Both the position numbers and the translations under genes were made by a program. 58,582 nt of DNA from a virus: the IMG/VR virus record IMGVR_UViG_3300032828_000001, positions 1-58,582 of that record. One strand, written 5' to 3'. Shown here in pieces: positions 48,330 through 56,326 of this stretch. Positions within the stretch are counted from its first letter, which is position 1; each line of letters begins with the position of its first letter. The notes under the pieces were generated by a model. It ran no database searches. It saw only the letters and a list, made by a program, of their open reading frames with translations, and was not told the origin of the DNA.

Positions 48330-48974
48330 CTACAGCTCGAGCGTCGGGGCGGCGGCAATTAACCAACCGTCAACGGGGCCGGCGAACCGGTAGGAGGCAA
48401 TCACCGCCGGGCGAAGGCGAATGGAACCCCATTGCAGCGCCGGGCCGGCTACCAAAACCGCCGCCGCCGAGCCGATGGAGATGGTCTCGAACGAGATCCC
48501 GCCGCCGACCGCGATGAGGCGGCGCCAATCGAGCGCGTAGAGACCCGAGAAGGCGACGAGCCCTACCCCCTGCCCGCGCGCGAGATCGTACCCGTAGCCG
48601 CCCATGGACAGGTTCAGATGCAGCGACAGATCCGGGGTGAGCCGCACGCAGAGCGGCGATTCTCCGGTGACTACCGGTGCGGGTTCGGGTGCGGGTTCGA
48701 CAACGGGCACGGCGGGCGGCGGGGTAGCCGGCGCGTCCGCCCTCACCGCACCCGCGGCAAGGGCGAGCGCCAGCGCTACGGCAAGCGCGCCCGCACGCGC
48801 GATCGTGCGGTGCGCCTGCGATGGCAACGTCGGCCTCCTTTCGCATAGCTCACACTCGGGGTCGCCACACGGATCCTCCGCCCATCGGTCGCAGCGCGGG
48901 CAAAAGTAAGCGTCGTGGCGCCAATGGTAGAAGAGCGGCGTTCGGCAGTGGGTGCACAGCCAGGTGCGTCGGGC
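48330..48974 (-). CDS. Zinc-ribbon/secreted fusion, or two proteins from one frame
   Basis: From ATG 48974: zinc ribbon (WLCTHCRTPLFYHWRHDAYF, CPRC, CGDPECELC), then without a stop a signal-peptide-like stretch (TIARAGALAVALALALAAGA) with an ADA-type cleavage site, a Pro-rich linker, and a Gly/aromatic beta-rich domain of about 110 aa (MGGYGYDLARGQGVGLVAFS, VGGGISFETISIGSAAAVLV). A strong SD (AGGAGG, 48834-48839) precedes TTG at 48827, so the secreted part (165 aa) is probably also made alone. Confidence 0.6.
   Translation of the reverse strand, partial: ARRTWLCTHCRTPLFYHWRHDAYFCPRCDRWAEDPCGDPECELCERRPTLPSQAHRTIARAGALAVALALALAAGAVRADAPATPPPAVPVVEPAPEPAPVVTGESPLCVRLTPDLSLHLNLSMGGYGYDLARGQGVGLVAFSGLYALDWRRLIAVGGGISFETISIGSAAAVLVAGPALQWGSIRLRPAVIASYRFAGPVDGWLIAAAPTLEL
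48827..48839 (-). promoter_or_regulatory. Internal Shine-Dalgarno and TTG start inside 48330-48974
   Basis: The minus-strand AAAGGAGG lies 6-8 bp before TTG at 48827, which begins LPSQAHRTIARAGALAVAL, the start of a signal peptide. This decides a second start in the same frame as the upstream zinc ribbon. Confidence 0.65.
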
Positions 48975-49034
48975 CATAATGGGCGCGTGCCTCACGGTGA
49001 TACCCGATCAAGTCACCCGCCCGGGGGCGCTGTC

Positions 49035-49151
49035 ATGGGCCGGTGTAAGCGCGCCGGCCGCACGCCCGGCGGCGGTCGGGACGGCAAGCCACGCCGTAAC
49101 TACTTGTCACGCCCCAAAAAGACAAACGCACTGCCAGGCACGTGCGCGTAG
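49035..49151 (+). CDS. Possible small basic peptide
   Basis: 38 aa from ATG at 49035, RNYLSRPKKTNALPGTCA with Arg/Gly-rich N-terminus. No ribosome-binding site and no family; it lies just before the XRE regulator. Could be a leader peptide or not a gene. Confidence 0.3.
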   Translation: MGRCKRAGRTPGGGRDGKPRRNYLSRPKKTNALPGTCA

Positions 49152-49160
49152 GGTGAACGA

Positions 49161-49379
49161 ATGGCACTTGCAAAGACATTCGCATCGAACGTGCGGCGGC
49201 TACGCGAAAAGAAGAACCTCACCCAGCGCGACATCGCCGAGCGCGCGCGGATCTCGGTTTCCTACGTCTCGATGCTCGAGCGCGGGCAGCGCACCCCGCC
49301 CCTCGAGATGGTCGAGACCATGGCCAAAGCGATGGGAACGACTCCGATGGCGCTCCTCGGGAAGGGCACGCCGGGCTAA
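49161..49379 (+). CDS. XRE-family helix-turn-helix regulator
   Basis: 72 aa. Classical lambda-Cro/XRE HTH: ASNVRRLREKKNLTQRDIAE and RARISVSYVSMLERGQRTPP, then a short C-terminal helix (EMVETMAKAMGTTPMALLGK). A single-domain repressor-like protein. It is convergent with the HicB-like gene and overlaps it by 180 bp. Probably controls lysogeny or the HicB-side operon; it is not beside the integrase. Confidence 0.85.
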   Translation: MALAKTFASNVRRLREKKNLTQRDIAERARISVSYVSMLERGQRTPPLEMVETMAKAMGTTPMALLGKGTPG

Positions 49380-49586
49380 GTGAGCCGTGAAGCTCACGGT
49401 GGTGGGGGCCGCGCACTCGCCCGCTTCCAAGCGATCGGCGGCGGTGCGCAGGGCGAGCGCGGTCGCACGCGTCAGCGCCTCGCCGCGCGACTTTCCGTAG
49501 ACCATCACCCCCGGTAACTCGGGCACCGCGGCGAGCCACCGTTCGTCGGGCTTCTCTTCCTCGGCGAGCTCGATGGTGAGTTCCAC
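49200..49586 (-). CDS. HicB-like antitoxin-type protein
   Basis: 128 aa as annotated; the conserved HicB fold is in the first 70 residues (MELTIELAEEEKPDERWLAA, VPELPGVMVYGKSRGEALTR, ATALALRTAADRLEAGE). The last 60 residues are read antisense to the XRE gene and are Arg/His-rich, suggesting loss of the original stop. No HicA toxin-like gene is next to it, so it is probably a solitary regulator. Confidence 0.68.
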   Translation of the reverse strand: MELTIELAEEEKPDERWLAAVPELPGVMVYGKSRGEALTRATALALRTAADRLEAGECAAPTTVSFTAHLARRALPEERHRSRSHRFGHGLDHLEGRGALPALEHRDVGNRDPRALGDVALGEVLLFA

Positions 49587-49595
49587 GCTGGCCCC

Positions 49596-49802
49596 CTAGT
49601 CCGTATCGCCCGGATCCTTGTCGTATTTCACGGCGCGTGCTTCCGCCTGCTCGCCGCGCAGCGCCTTCGCCGCCGCCCGCTCGTACCACTCGGCGGCGGC
49701 GATCCACAGGTGGTGAGCGATCCCGTGGGGCGAGCGCGCGGCCCTTTGCCGGCATCTTTCCGCCGATGCCCGCAGCGCCTTCTCTTGCGGGTGCTCAACC
49801 AT
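49596..49802 (-). CDS. Small helical protein
   Basis: 68 aa from ATG at 49802, overlapping the upstream gene by 8 bp. Ala/Arg-rich helices with an amphipathic stretch (HGIAHHLWIAAAEWYERAAA). Acidic end. No motif; last of a minus-strand run that starts near 51557. Confidence 0.62.
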   Translation of the reverse strand: MVEHPQEKALRASAERCRQRAARSPHGIAHHLWIAAAEWYERAAAKALRGEQAEARAVKYDKDPGDTD

Positions 49803-50082
49803 TGCGCCCCGCTTGCGCCCGTTCGGGGCCGCTCTCGAGGGCATCGAGCCGCTTCTCGATCCGCTCAATCCGCTCGCCGTGCTCGGCGTAGCGGCCGGCG
49901 AGGAGCGACGAGAGCCTTTTCGAGTCGGCGATCCCGTTGAGCGTCTCCACGTGCCGGCGTTCCTGCGCCGCCGAGCGCTCGCCGTTCCAGCGCTGCTCTT
50001 TCGCCTCGTGCAGTCGGATGGCGAACCAGACGGCGAAGCCCGTCGCGAACACCCCCAACCAAAAGTCAACGCGGCCGATCAC
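49795..50082 (-). CDS. Membrane-anchored coiled-coil protein
   Basis: 95 aa from GTG at 50082 (GTGA overlap with the previous stop). One N-terminal transmembrane segment (DFWLGVFATGFAVWFAIRLH) followed by a charged coiled coil (EAKEQRWNGERSAAQERRHV; ERIERIEKRLDALES). Topology and position after another TM/coiled-coil protein suggest lysis-cassette membrane partners, for example a spanin-like or holin-accessory protein; not proven. Confidence 0.65.
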   Translation of the reverse strand: MIGRVDFWLGVFATGFAVWFAIRLHEAKEQRWNGERSAAQERRHVETLNGIADSKRLSSLLAGRYAEHGERIERIEKRLDALESGPERAQAGRNG

Positions 50083-50558
50083 GGCCACCACCGGTGCGGC
50101 GCCGGCTTCGGCTGCTCCGGTTTCGGCTCCGGGGCCGGCGTGGCGCCGTTCCCGCTCGGCTGCACGATGACGGTCGTCGTCGTCGGCCGATCGCGCACCG
50201 CGCGAATAACCACCCGGGTGCGGTCGAGCATGACCGCGTTCAATTTTTCCTGCTGCGTAATATGCACGGTGAGTGCATTCGTCTGAGCGCGTAGCGCGGC
50301 CGTCTCCTCCCGCACCGCGTCGCGCACCGCGTCGGCCTGCTCTTGGCGGAGCTCCCGATCGCGCTCGAGCACATGATCGAGCCGCGCCGGAAGGGCCGCC
50401 AAAAGGTACCAGGCCACGGCGATGGGGAATCCGAGATCGCGCACCACGCGGACCCCCCATCCGAGCCGGTCGGCGCGGCGGCGGCCGAGGATGCCGGGTA
50501 GGAACGCGCGCCAGAATCCCGGCCGCCATGCGCGCGTCTCAGCGTCGGCCGGCGCCAT
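50079..50558 (-). CDS. Membrane protein with coiled coil (spanin-like topology)
   Basis: 159 aa. A transmembrane segment (LGFPIAVAWYLLAALPARL) after a basic N-terminal part, then a long coiled coil (LERDRELRQEQADAVRDAVR, EETAALRAQTNALTVHITQQ) and a Pro-rich end. Topology matches i-spanin-like or antiholin-like lysis proteins. Overlaps the zinc-motif gene upstream by 20 bp. Confidence 0.62.
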   Translation of the reverse strand: MAPADAETRAWRPGFWRAFLPGILGRRRADRLGWGVRVVRDLGFPIAVAWYLLAALPARLDHVLERDRELRQEQADAVRDAVREETAALRAQTNALTVHITQQEKLNAVMLDRTRVVIRAVRDRPTTTTVIVQPSGNGATPAPEPKPEQPKPAPHRWWP

Positions 50559-50976
50559 ATGGGCAGCGCCCGCCCTCGTGCGCCGGGCGCCCGCAGATCA
50601 CGCAGTGCCGCGCCCCGATCCGGGTGCCCTGCCCGTCGCCGAATGCATGCGCGACCGGCCGAACGTCTTGATAGGCGAGCGGCCCGGATGACGGCGCGCG
50701 CTGTTCCGACGGCACCGCGAGCTCGCGGATCGCGCTCGCCTCGGTCTCCGGGCCGCGTTCCGCCCACGTTTGGGCGGACCACACGGTCCGCACCGGCACC
50801 TCCGCCGCCCGAGCCGAGAGCACGATCGCCTCGTCGGACCGCACGTGGCGACTACACGGTTGGCAAAATGCGAACGCGACCGCGCCGAACGCGGCCGGCG
50901 CCACCATCTCGGGGAGCGCCGCCCCGCACCGCGGGCATACGAGCGTCGTCACATCGCGTGTCTGGGTTTCATCCAT
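50539..50976 (-). CDS. Zinc-ribbon hypothetical protein
   Basis: 145 aa from ATG at 50976. Cys pairs in LVCPRCGAALPEMVAPAAFG, FCQPCSRHVRSDEAIV and HCVICGRPAHEGGRCPYGAG: three metal-site halves. N-terminal part resembles zinc ribbons, the middle is low complexity. Overlaps the membrane protein gene that follows it and the holin-like gene that precedes it. Confidence 0.65.
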   Translation of the reverse strand: MDETQTRDVTTLVCPRCGAALPEMVAPAAFGAVAFAFCQPCSRHVRSDEAIVLSARAAEVPVRTVWSAQTWAERGPETEASAIRELAVPSEQRAPSSGPLAYQDVRPVAHAFGDGQGTRIGARHCVICGRPAHEGGRCPYGAGRR

Positions 50977-51557
50977 AGGGCACCTCCGTCCGATCCACCG
51001 ATCGGAATGGGGAACTGTAACAAAATCGTGGTCGCCGGGTCGCCCTGCGCCCGGCATGGCACGGTGATGGTCGTCGCGCCGGGCACCTCGGAGGCGCACA
51101 CGCTGTCACATTCTAGGTTCGTGCCGGGCAGGGCGAGCCAGTGCGTATCGGAGACGCACTCGGTGCCGTTCCCCGCACTCACCGTCACCTGCGCGCCGCT
51201 TGCGGTGGTGACCGTTGCGGTGCCGCTCGCGCCCTGCAAGGTCTTGCAGGCGGCGACCGCGCCGGCAAGCCCGATCGCGATGGCGAGCAGCATGCGCAGT
51301 AACCGGCGGTCGACGAACCCGTGTGGCGGCGGCGTCGCCGTGGTGGTGACCGCCGGGTGCTCGGCGCGTGCGGCCTTGGCCGGTTGCGATCCCGACGTCC
51401 CGCCCGAGACGATTCCGAGCGAGCTTACGATTGCGAAGATGGTCGCGGCGACGGTTCTCACGGCCCCGTCGGGCATGTGCGCGGCGAGTAAACCCGCGCA
51501 GAGTGAAACGGCGGTGAGCGCCTGCTTGACCGCGTCGCTTGTGAAGAGCGCGCCCAT
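50949..51557 (-). CDS. Holin-like membrane protein with lipoprotein-like C-terminal half
   Basis: 202 aa. Two N-terminal hydrophobic helices (ALTAVSLCAGLLAAHMPDG, VRTVAATIFAIVSSLGIVSG) are holin-like. After a Pro/Thr linker comes a third segment LLAIAIGLAGAVAAC, a lipobox-like VAAC followed by a secreted Cys-containing domain (VSAGNGTECVSDTHWLALPG, ECDSVCASEVPGA). This may be a fusion of holin and o-spanin-like parts, or two genes in one frame. Confidence 0.58.
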   Translation of the reverse strand: MGALFTSDAVKQALTAVSLCAGLLAAHMPDGAVRTVAATIFAIVSSLGIVSGGTSGSQPAKAARAEHPAVTTTATPPPHGFVDRRLLRMLLAIAIGLAGAVAACKTLQGASGTATVTTASGAQVTVSAGNGTECVSDTHWLALPGTNLECDSVCASEVPGATTITVPCRAQGDPATTILLQFPIPIGGSDGGALWMKPRHAM

Positions 51558-51564
51558 GGGGTGG

Positions 51565-52044
51565 TTATGTTCCCGGCGTTGGCGTCGCGGCCGGTTCGGC
51601 GACCGGCGTTCCGGGGACGATCGAAAGGGTCGTTGCCGCGTCCGCCACCACGCTCACGCTCAGCACGCCCGTCACCGAGGCGCCGCCGAGGCTAGCACTC
51701 ACCGTCACCTGCGCGGTGCCGAGCGCGCCCACCGCCGCGACCACCGCGGAAAGCCCGGTCGGATCGGCCGCCACCGAGAGGATGGTCGGATCCGACACCG
51801 ACCATGCCGGCGCCGACGGAAAGCTCGTCGTCGGGTTGCCGCGCGCATCGACGGCCTGAACGGTTACCGGTACTTGCTGTGCGTCCGTGATCGTCACGCT
51901 TGCCATGATCTTCTCCCATTGTGCATTTGCGGTGATGCTGGAACCACTACCCGGGGTGTACGCGTAAAACACGATGCCGGACGGCATCGCTTGCTGCCTG
52001 AGCCAAGTCCATAGGTACTGAAAGTCATCGAGGAATGTGCTCAC
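51565..52044 (-). CDS. Ig-like (Big-type) domain protein
   Basis: 159 aa; an internal ATG at 51906 gives 113 aa with the complete domain and is the likely main start. The domain (VTITDAQQVPVTVQAVDARG, SFPSAPAWSVSDPTILSVAA, ALGTAQVTVSASLGGASVTG) is a Big2/Ig-like beta sandwich commonly displayed on phage particles. The upstream extension (STFLDDFQYLWTWLRQQAMP) looks coding too but is unlike an Ig fold. A GATAGG element is at 52153-52166 upstream. Confidence 0.7.
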   Translation of the reverse strand: MSTFLDDFQYLWTWLRQQAMPSGIVFYAYTPGSGSSITANAQWEKIMASVTITDAQQVPVTVQAVDARGNPTTSFPSAPAWSVSDPTILSVAADPTGLSAVVAAVGALGTAQVTVSASLGGASVTGVLSVSVVADAATTLSIVPGTPVAEPAATPTPGT

Positions 52045-52190
52045 GGTGCGGCCTCGCCTGTATCCGGCCGAGCGCGACCGGGCCGAGGCCGCGACATCAT
52101 GGCGCTTGCATTTGCGCGCGCTTCGGGGGTGCGGTTGGCGGGCGACATCACGCCTACCTATCGCGACCCGGACGCGCTACGCTCGCCCCC

Positions 52191-52532
52191 GTGCCGGTCG
52201 TCTGCCCCCGCTGCGCGCGCGCGCTCGTCATCGGGTCGCTCCGATGCGCCCGATGCGGTGCCGACGCGCGGGGGGCGCGCCCCCACCCCGCCCCCCGCCT
52301 ATCGCTCGCCGATGCGATCGGGCACGAGTCCCTCGAGGCCCACGCCCTGCGCGTCATGGGGTGGCGGTGGCTGCGGCGGCAGAAGCTCGTCGACGCGCTG
52401 CGCGGCTTCGCGCCCGCCTACCTCGCGTGGGCCCGGCTGCCCGCCCGGACCCGCGGCCCGGCGCCGCGCCTCCCCGGGTGCGCGGGCGCGCTCGCGCGTG
52501 CGCTCCTCACCGAGTACCGGGTCCTGCTGTAA
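52191..52532 (+). CDS. Zinc-ribbon protein
   Basis: 113 aa from GTG at 52191: VVCPRCARALVIGSLRCARC, a two-CxxC ribbon, then helical Arg/Leu-rich sequence (ESLEAHALRVMGWRWLRRQK, LVDALRGFAPAYLAWARL). Unknown function; plus-strand gene between two minus-strand operons. Confidence 0.65.
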   Translation: MPVVCPRCARALVIGSLRCARCGADARGARPHPAPRLSLADAIGHESLEAHALRVMGWRWLRRQKLVDALRGFAPAYLAWARLPARTRGPAPRLPGCAGALARALLTEYRVLL

Positions 52533-52567
52533 GCCGGACCGCCTCTCGGGGCGGCCCCACCTGTTGT

Positions 52568-52744
52568 TCACGGTGCGTGCTTGTTCACGTAGGTCATGGC
52601 ATCGGGCAGGTCGCGAACGAGGCGCAGGAGCAGATCCATGGCCGCGGTCTGCACGTTCCGCCCCGACGCAAGGGCCGCCTTCGTGTCAATCCCACGTCGC
52701 CACGACACGCGCGCGCGAGGCGCCGGGCCACGCCGCTCACCCAT
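52568..52744 (-). CDS. Small helical protein
   Basis: 58 aa from ATG at 52744, an ORF on the minus strand with protein-like composition: Arg-rich start then KAALASGRNVQTAAMDLLLR and LVRDLPDAMTYVNKHAP. The coding-like frame is distinct from the Arg-rich shadows around it. Too short for a family call. Confidence 0.55.
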   Translation of the reverse strand: MGERRGPAPRARVSWRRGIDTKAALASGRNVQTAAMDLLLRLVRDLPDAMTYVNKHAP

Positions 52745-52920
52745 GGGGCCGCGCCGCCCCGCCCCGGCGCGCCGGAAATCGTAGTGATCGCGCGCCCGCG
52801 GGGGTGGCCGGGATGATGCACTACCGTCTCCCCGGGTGCGGGGCTAGGCCGGCCGGCCGAAACCCGCGCATCTCAGGCACGGATGCCCCGCGCCTACAGC
52901 CCACTGAGAGGGCCACCATC

Positions 52921-53226
52921 ATGACTACGACAACTCGGATCGCAGCGGTTTTTGCAGCACTCGCACTGACGGCGTGTGGCGGAAGCAACCCGGCGACGAA
53001 CGAGGCGACCGCCAACGGATGGACGCACACCACGGTCATCTATCCGAAGGGGAATCCGCCTAGCGCCATCTGCAACTACTACAACAAGGCGGGCGCGTGG
53101 GTGGCATGGTGTTTCCAGTTTGCCGACGGTAGCGGCACGTGCCAGCCCTACGGCAATGATTGCTATCAGTCAAACCTGCCCTGCACGAACGACTCGCCGA
53201 TGCCGGCGGGATGCACGGCTCAGTAG
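52921..53226 (+). CDS. Secreted lipoprotein (probable moron)
   Basis: 101 aa. Signal peptide MTTTTRIAAVFAALALTACGG with lipobox LTAC, so Cys19 or the adjacent Cys would be lipidated and the protein anchored in a membrane. The mature part is aromatic and Cys-rich (NYYNKAGAWVAWCFQFADGS, then CQPYGNDC and PCTNDSP), suggesting disulfide bonds. Single plus-strand gene against the minus-strand fibre genes; typical of a lysogenic-conversion or superinfection-exclusion cargo gene. Confidence 0.8.
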   Translation: MTTTTRIAAVFAALALTACGGSNPATNEATANGWTHTTVIYPKGNPPSAICNYYNKAGAWVAWCFQFADGSGTCQPYGNDCYQSNLPCTNDSPMPAGCTAQ

Positions 53227-53231
53227 GTTCC

Positions 53232-54287
53232 TCAGTAAATGATCGCGACGTTGAACGCCAGTCCAGTGGAGTAGAACTGGTCTGTACCCAGGTGGAGGTC
53301 GTTCGGGTCCTCTCCGAGTCTGCCTTGGTTCACTGCAAAAGTCGCCCCCGTACCAGACGCAACAGTGGCCAACACGATGAAATTGGCCGGTGGGGTGGTA
53401 GATAGCTTCACGCAGATCGTAAGGTTGTCGCCGCTGCCCCATGCGCTCGCTATCCCGAAGCCCTGCACGCTTACGTAATACATCCCTGGGTTGTTCGTGG
53501 GGTTTTGTGCTCCGACGGTCAAGAGGCCCCACGCTCGGATCCTACCGCTCGCATCGACATAGTTCTTCGTCGCGGCATCCTGCGCGCTCGTCGGGTCGGT
53601 GAGGTTATGGATCGCGTTCGCCCCGATCGCGGACAGACTCCCATCCGCGTTCCAGACCCACCTCTCAAGACCGTTTTGCCATAGCGACACAAGGCTCGCG
53701 TCCCATGTGCCGAGCAGTAACGCGCCGCCGCGCTTGACAAGGTTGCCGTTCTGGTCGACGTCCAACTGCCACGCCACGCCGGAGCTTACGCCCGTGAATT
53801 TTTGGTCCGCTGTGAACACGTTGGTTGCACTGAATGTGTTCTGTCCGCTGAACGCGTTGTTCCGCGCCGGCAGGCCGTCGACATAGTTCTTCGACGCGGG
53901 ATCCGTCCCGTGGACGGGCGGGTCGATGACCGTTGCACCGCCCGTGAACGTCTGGTCTTCTGTCCACGTGTTGGCGCTCCCGAGCAGCTGGGACCCGCCG
54001 TTCACATCCACGTAGTTCTTGCTTGCCGCATCCGTCCCGTTGACGGGCGGGTCAACCACCGTCGCACCGCCCGAGAACGTTTGCCGCGCGGTCCAGGTGA
54101 GCACCTCCGCCGTCAACCCCGCCACATACCCGCACCAGCGGTACACAAGATTCATCCACCAGTTGAAGTAGTTGTGCGGCGGCTGTTCTACGACCCAACC
54201 CGCGCCCTTCTTGGTCTCGTTCGGCTCGACCACGTCGCCCGTCGCGGCCTGGTCCGCCCAGCGTGGTAGCTCCGTCGGTTGCGGCAT
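53232..54287 (-). CDS. Tail fibre protein with repeated pre-shaft modules
   Basis: 351 aa. N-terminal anchor (ELPRWADQAATGDVVEPNET, GWVVEQPPHNYFNWWMNLVY) typical of tail fibres that bind the baseplate; then repeated modules of the form ARQTFSGGATVVDPPVNGTD-AASKNYVDV that recur at least twice more (EDQTFTGGATVIDPPVHGTD; TSAQDAATKNYVDASG); C-terminal part is a beta-rich tip. Located after the DUF2612 gene as in other myophages. It converges with the lipoprotein gene. Confidence 0.85.
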   Translation of the reverse strand: MPQPTELPRWADQAATGDVVEPNETKKGAGWVVEQPPHNYFNWWMNLVYRWCGYVAGLTAEVLTWTARQTFSGGATVVDPPVNGTDAASKNYVDVNGGSQLLGSANTWTEDQTFTGGATVIDPPVHGTDPASKNYVDGLPARNNAFSGQNTFSATNVFTADQKFTGVSSGVAWQLDVDQNGNLVKRGGALLLGTWDASLVSLWQNGLERWVWNADGSLSAIGANAIHNLTDPTSAQDAATKNYVDASGRIRAWGLLTVGAQNPTNNPGMYYVSVQGFGIASAWGSGDNLTICVKLSTTPPANFIVLATVASGTGATFAVNQGRLGEDPNDLHLGTDQFYSTGLAFNVAIIY

Positions 54288-54317
54288 GGTGCGGCTCCTA
54301 TCCCAAGGGGTGCCGGT

Positions 54318-54878
54318 TCACACGGTGACCACCGACGCCCACGTCCCTTCATCGAACCCGAGCCCGCCACCGCCCGCGAAGCTGAACGCCTGCGCTCCGG
54401 GGGTGGCGAGCGTCTCGAGATACCCGTTCGTCGTCGCCTCCGTAGCGGCCGACAAAAGCTCCGACAGGATCCCGGCGTCGACGGCCGCGCCGCCCACCTT
54501 GAGCGTGAACGCCTTGGGATAGTAGGGAATGAGCGTCAGCGTCGCGCTGCTCGGGACCACACACCGCATGATGGCAAGGATCTGCGGCCCGGTACCAGAC
54601 GAGCGGTTTAGGAGCACCCGCGCGGCGATCCAAAGCCGGTAGGTCGCGTCATCCATCCCCTCGCGCGCCTGGCCGACGAGCGAGCCGAGGAGGTCGAGCT
54701 GTTCACCCACCGCGGTGGGCAGGGTTATCCCGTAGTCTGCCCAAAGTGTATTCTCGAGCGCCTGATTCTCGGCCGTGGCGAGCGCGACGAGCGCGTTCAC
54801 GGTGACCGACTCGCGGTACTGCTCCACTAACCGCGAACACGCGATGGCTTGATGGTCGGTGATCTGGGTAAGCGCCAC
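54318..54878 (-). CDS. DUF2612-like baseplate protein
   Basis: 186 aa. Layout ACSRLVEQYRESVTVNALVA, AENQALENTLWADYGITLPT, AVGEQLDLLGSLVGQAREGM and LWIAARVLLNRSSGTGPQIL matches DUF2612 proteins. It follows baseplate J and precedes a tail fibre gene, as in related myophage baseplates. It probably connects fibre to wedge. Confidence 0.85.
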   Translation of the reverse strand: MALTQITDHQAIACSRLVEQYRESVTVNALVALATAENQALENTLWADYGITLPTAVGEQLDLLGSLVGQAREGMDDATYRLWIAARVLLNRSSGTGPQILAIMRCVVPSSATLTLIPYYPKAFTLKVGGAAVDAGILSELLSAATEATTNGYLETLATPGAQAFSFAGGGGLGFDEGTWASVVTV

Positions 54879-54887
54879 GGTGAACCC

Positions 54888-56285
54888 TCACGGTGTGAAC
54901 GGCGCGACGGTGACGGTGATGTTGGTCGACTGGAACTCCGCGATCTCGGTGGTGGCGATGGTGATATTGGCCTCCGACGAGGGCACCGGGCTCGCCGTTG
55001 TCCCGACGTAGCAGTGGGTGATGTCGACGACGCCCGGGACCGACAGGATCGCGGGGAAGAGCGCGCGGGTGACGACGTCATTGCCCGCGGAAAGGTTGGC
55101 CTGCGCCCATTCGATGATGGCGGTTTGTACTTCCACCGTCCCATCGGCGGGCCACGCCGCGTTGTCGATCGCGAGGAGCACGCTCACATAGATGGGCTGC
55201 GACGTCGGCCGCGAAAAGTAGACGCTTTGTACGACCCCTTCGCTGTCGGTCACCTGCCCTTGGGTGGTCCCGTATGTCTGGGTTCCGGCCGCGACCGCGT
55301 TCCAGGCCGCGGTCAGGATGTCCGCATCGGCGCCGCCGGTGACGAGCGCTTCGACCGAGTACGGGGGCATGCCGAGCGCGTTCGGGGCGTTCGTCATGTT
55401 CCGGAACACCGTACAGGCGGTGACGCCCGAAACCGCCATGATGCGGGCCCGGATTGCATCCGGCGTTGCGCTTCCGGCCACCTCGAGCTCGACGACGCGG
55501 CGCACCCTCAGTGACGCATCGGTGTCGGCGTCGAGTCCCGGCACCGCGTCGAACGGGTTCACAACCGCGGACCAACCGGCGACCGGGGTCACGATCGTGT
55601 TGATGGTCCCCGCGAGCGCCTCGATGGGCCCCGTATCGGCCGCCTGAAAGGTAGCGACCGCGCACGCGCTGCCAGGCGCGACCCAGTTCCAAGTCACGCC
55701 GCCGTCCACGATGCCGGCCCCGGTTCCGGTCGGCCCGCCCGAGGCCGCGCTCGGCCCGGTTTCTGCCGCGCAGACGTACAGGTTCGTGACCGCGGCGCCC
55801 GCTACCGTCGCGGTGTTCGCGGTGACCGCACCCACCGCGAAGCTCGTCGACCCGGTCCAGGCCGTGGCCGCCGCGATGGTCGCCGCCGCGCTACTTGTGA
55901 AGGCCGCGCCGTTCTGCCCGGCGGAAACGCTCGAGCCCGCCGGGATGACGGTGGCCACCGTGCCGAGTAGGACGCAGGTGACGGTGGAGGCCGTCGCTTC
56001 CTGCGCGAACGTCCCGGTGATGGCGGCGAGCGCCTGCAAGCCCGCCCCGGTCGCCTGGTCCGGGTCGCGCGAGGCATAGACCTCCTGCGCCATGTCCCAG
56101 ATCTCGGACTCGCGGTCGGCGAGGATGCCGCAGAGCTGCCCCCACGGGCCGGCGGGGTCGGCTACTTGCTGGTTTTGCCCGAATGTCGCCTGGACGGCCG
56201 CCTGTATTTCCGACAGGCACTCGGAAAGCGGCTTCACCACGAAGCCGGCCGGCGTTACACCGTAGGTGACCGAACCGTTCGACAC
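54888..56285 (-). CDS. Baseplate J-like protein
   Basis: 465 aa from GTG at 56285, after a GCGATAGGTAGGA element. N-terminal SYGVTPAG-like part (VTYGVTPAGFVVKPLSECLS, VQATFGQNQQVADPAGPWG, QLCGILADRESEIWDMAQEV) and ATASTVTCVLLGTVATVIPA are the J-family signature. Residues about 175-195 hold the SGGPTGTGAGIVDGGVTWNW insert also seen in the decoration protein. It forms the outer baseplate wedge. Confidence 0.9.
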   Translation of the reverse strand: MSNGSVTYGVTPAGFVVKPLSECLSEIQAAVQATFGQNQQVADPAGPWGQLCGILADRESEIWDMAQEVYASRDPDQATGAGLQALAAITGTFAQEATASTVTCVLLGTVATVIPAGSSVSAGQNGAAFTSSAAATIAAATAWTGSTSFAVGAVTANTATVAGAAVTNLYVCAAETGPSAASGGPTGTGAGIVDGGVTWNWVAPGSACAVATFQAADTGPIEALAGTINTIVTPVAGWSAVVNPFDAVPGLDADTDASLRVRRVVELEVAGSATPDAIRARIMAVSGVTACTVFRNMTNAPNALGMPPYSVEALVTGGADADILTAAWNAVAAGTQTYGTTQGQVTDSEGVVQSVYFSRPTSQPIYVSVLLAIDNAAWPADGTVEVQTAIIEWAQANLSAGNDVVTRALFPAILSVPGVVDITHCYVGTTASPVPSSEANITIATTEIAEFQSTNITVTVAPFTP

Positions 56286-56326
56286 CGTTCCTACCTATCG
56301 CAGGCGCGACTGGGCACCTAGCGCGC

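Noticed and set aside
49200-49586. HicAB toxin-antitoxin system
   Set aside because: No HicA-like toxin ORF was found next to the HicB-like gene.
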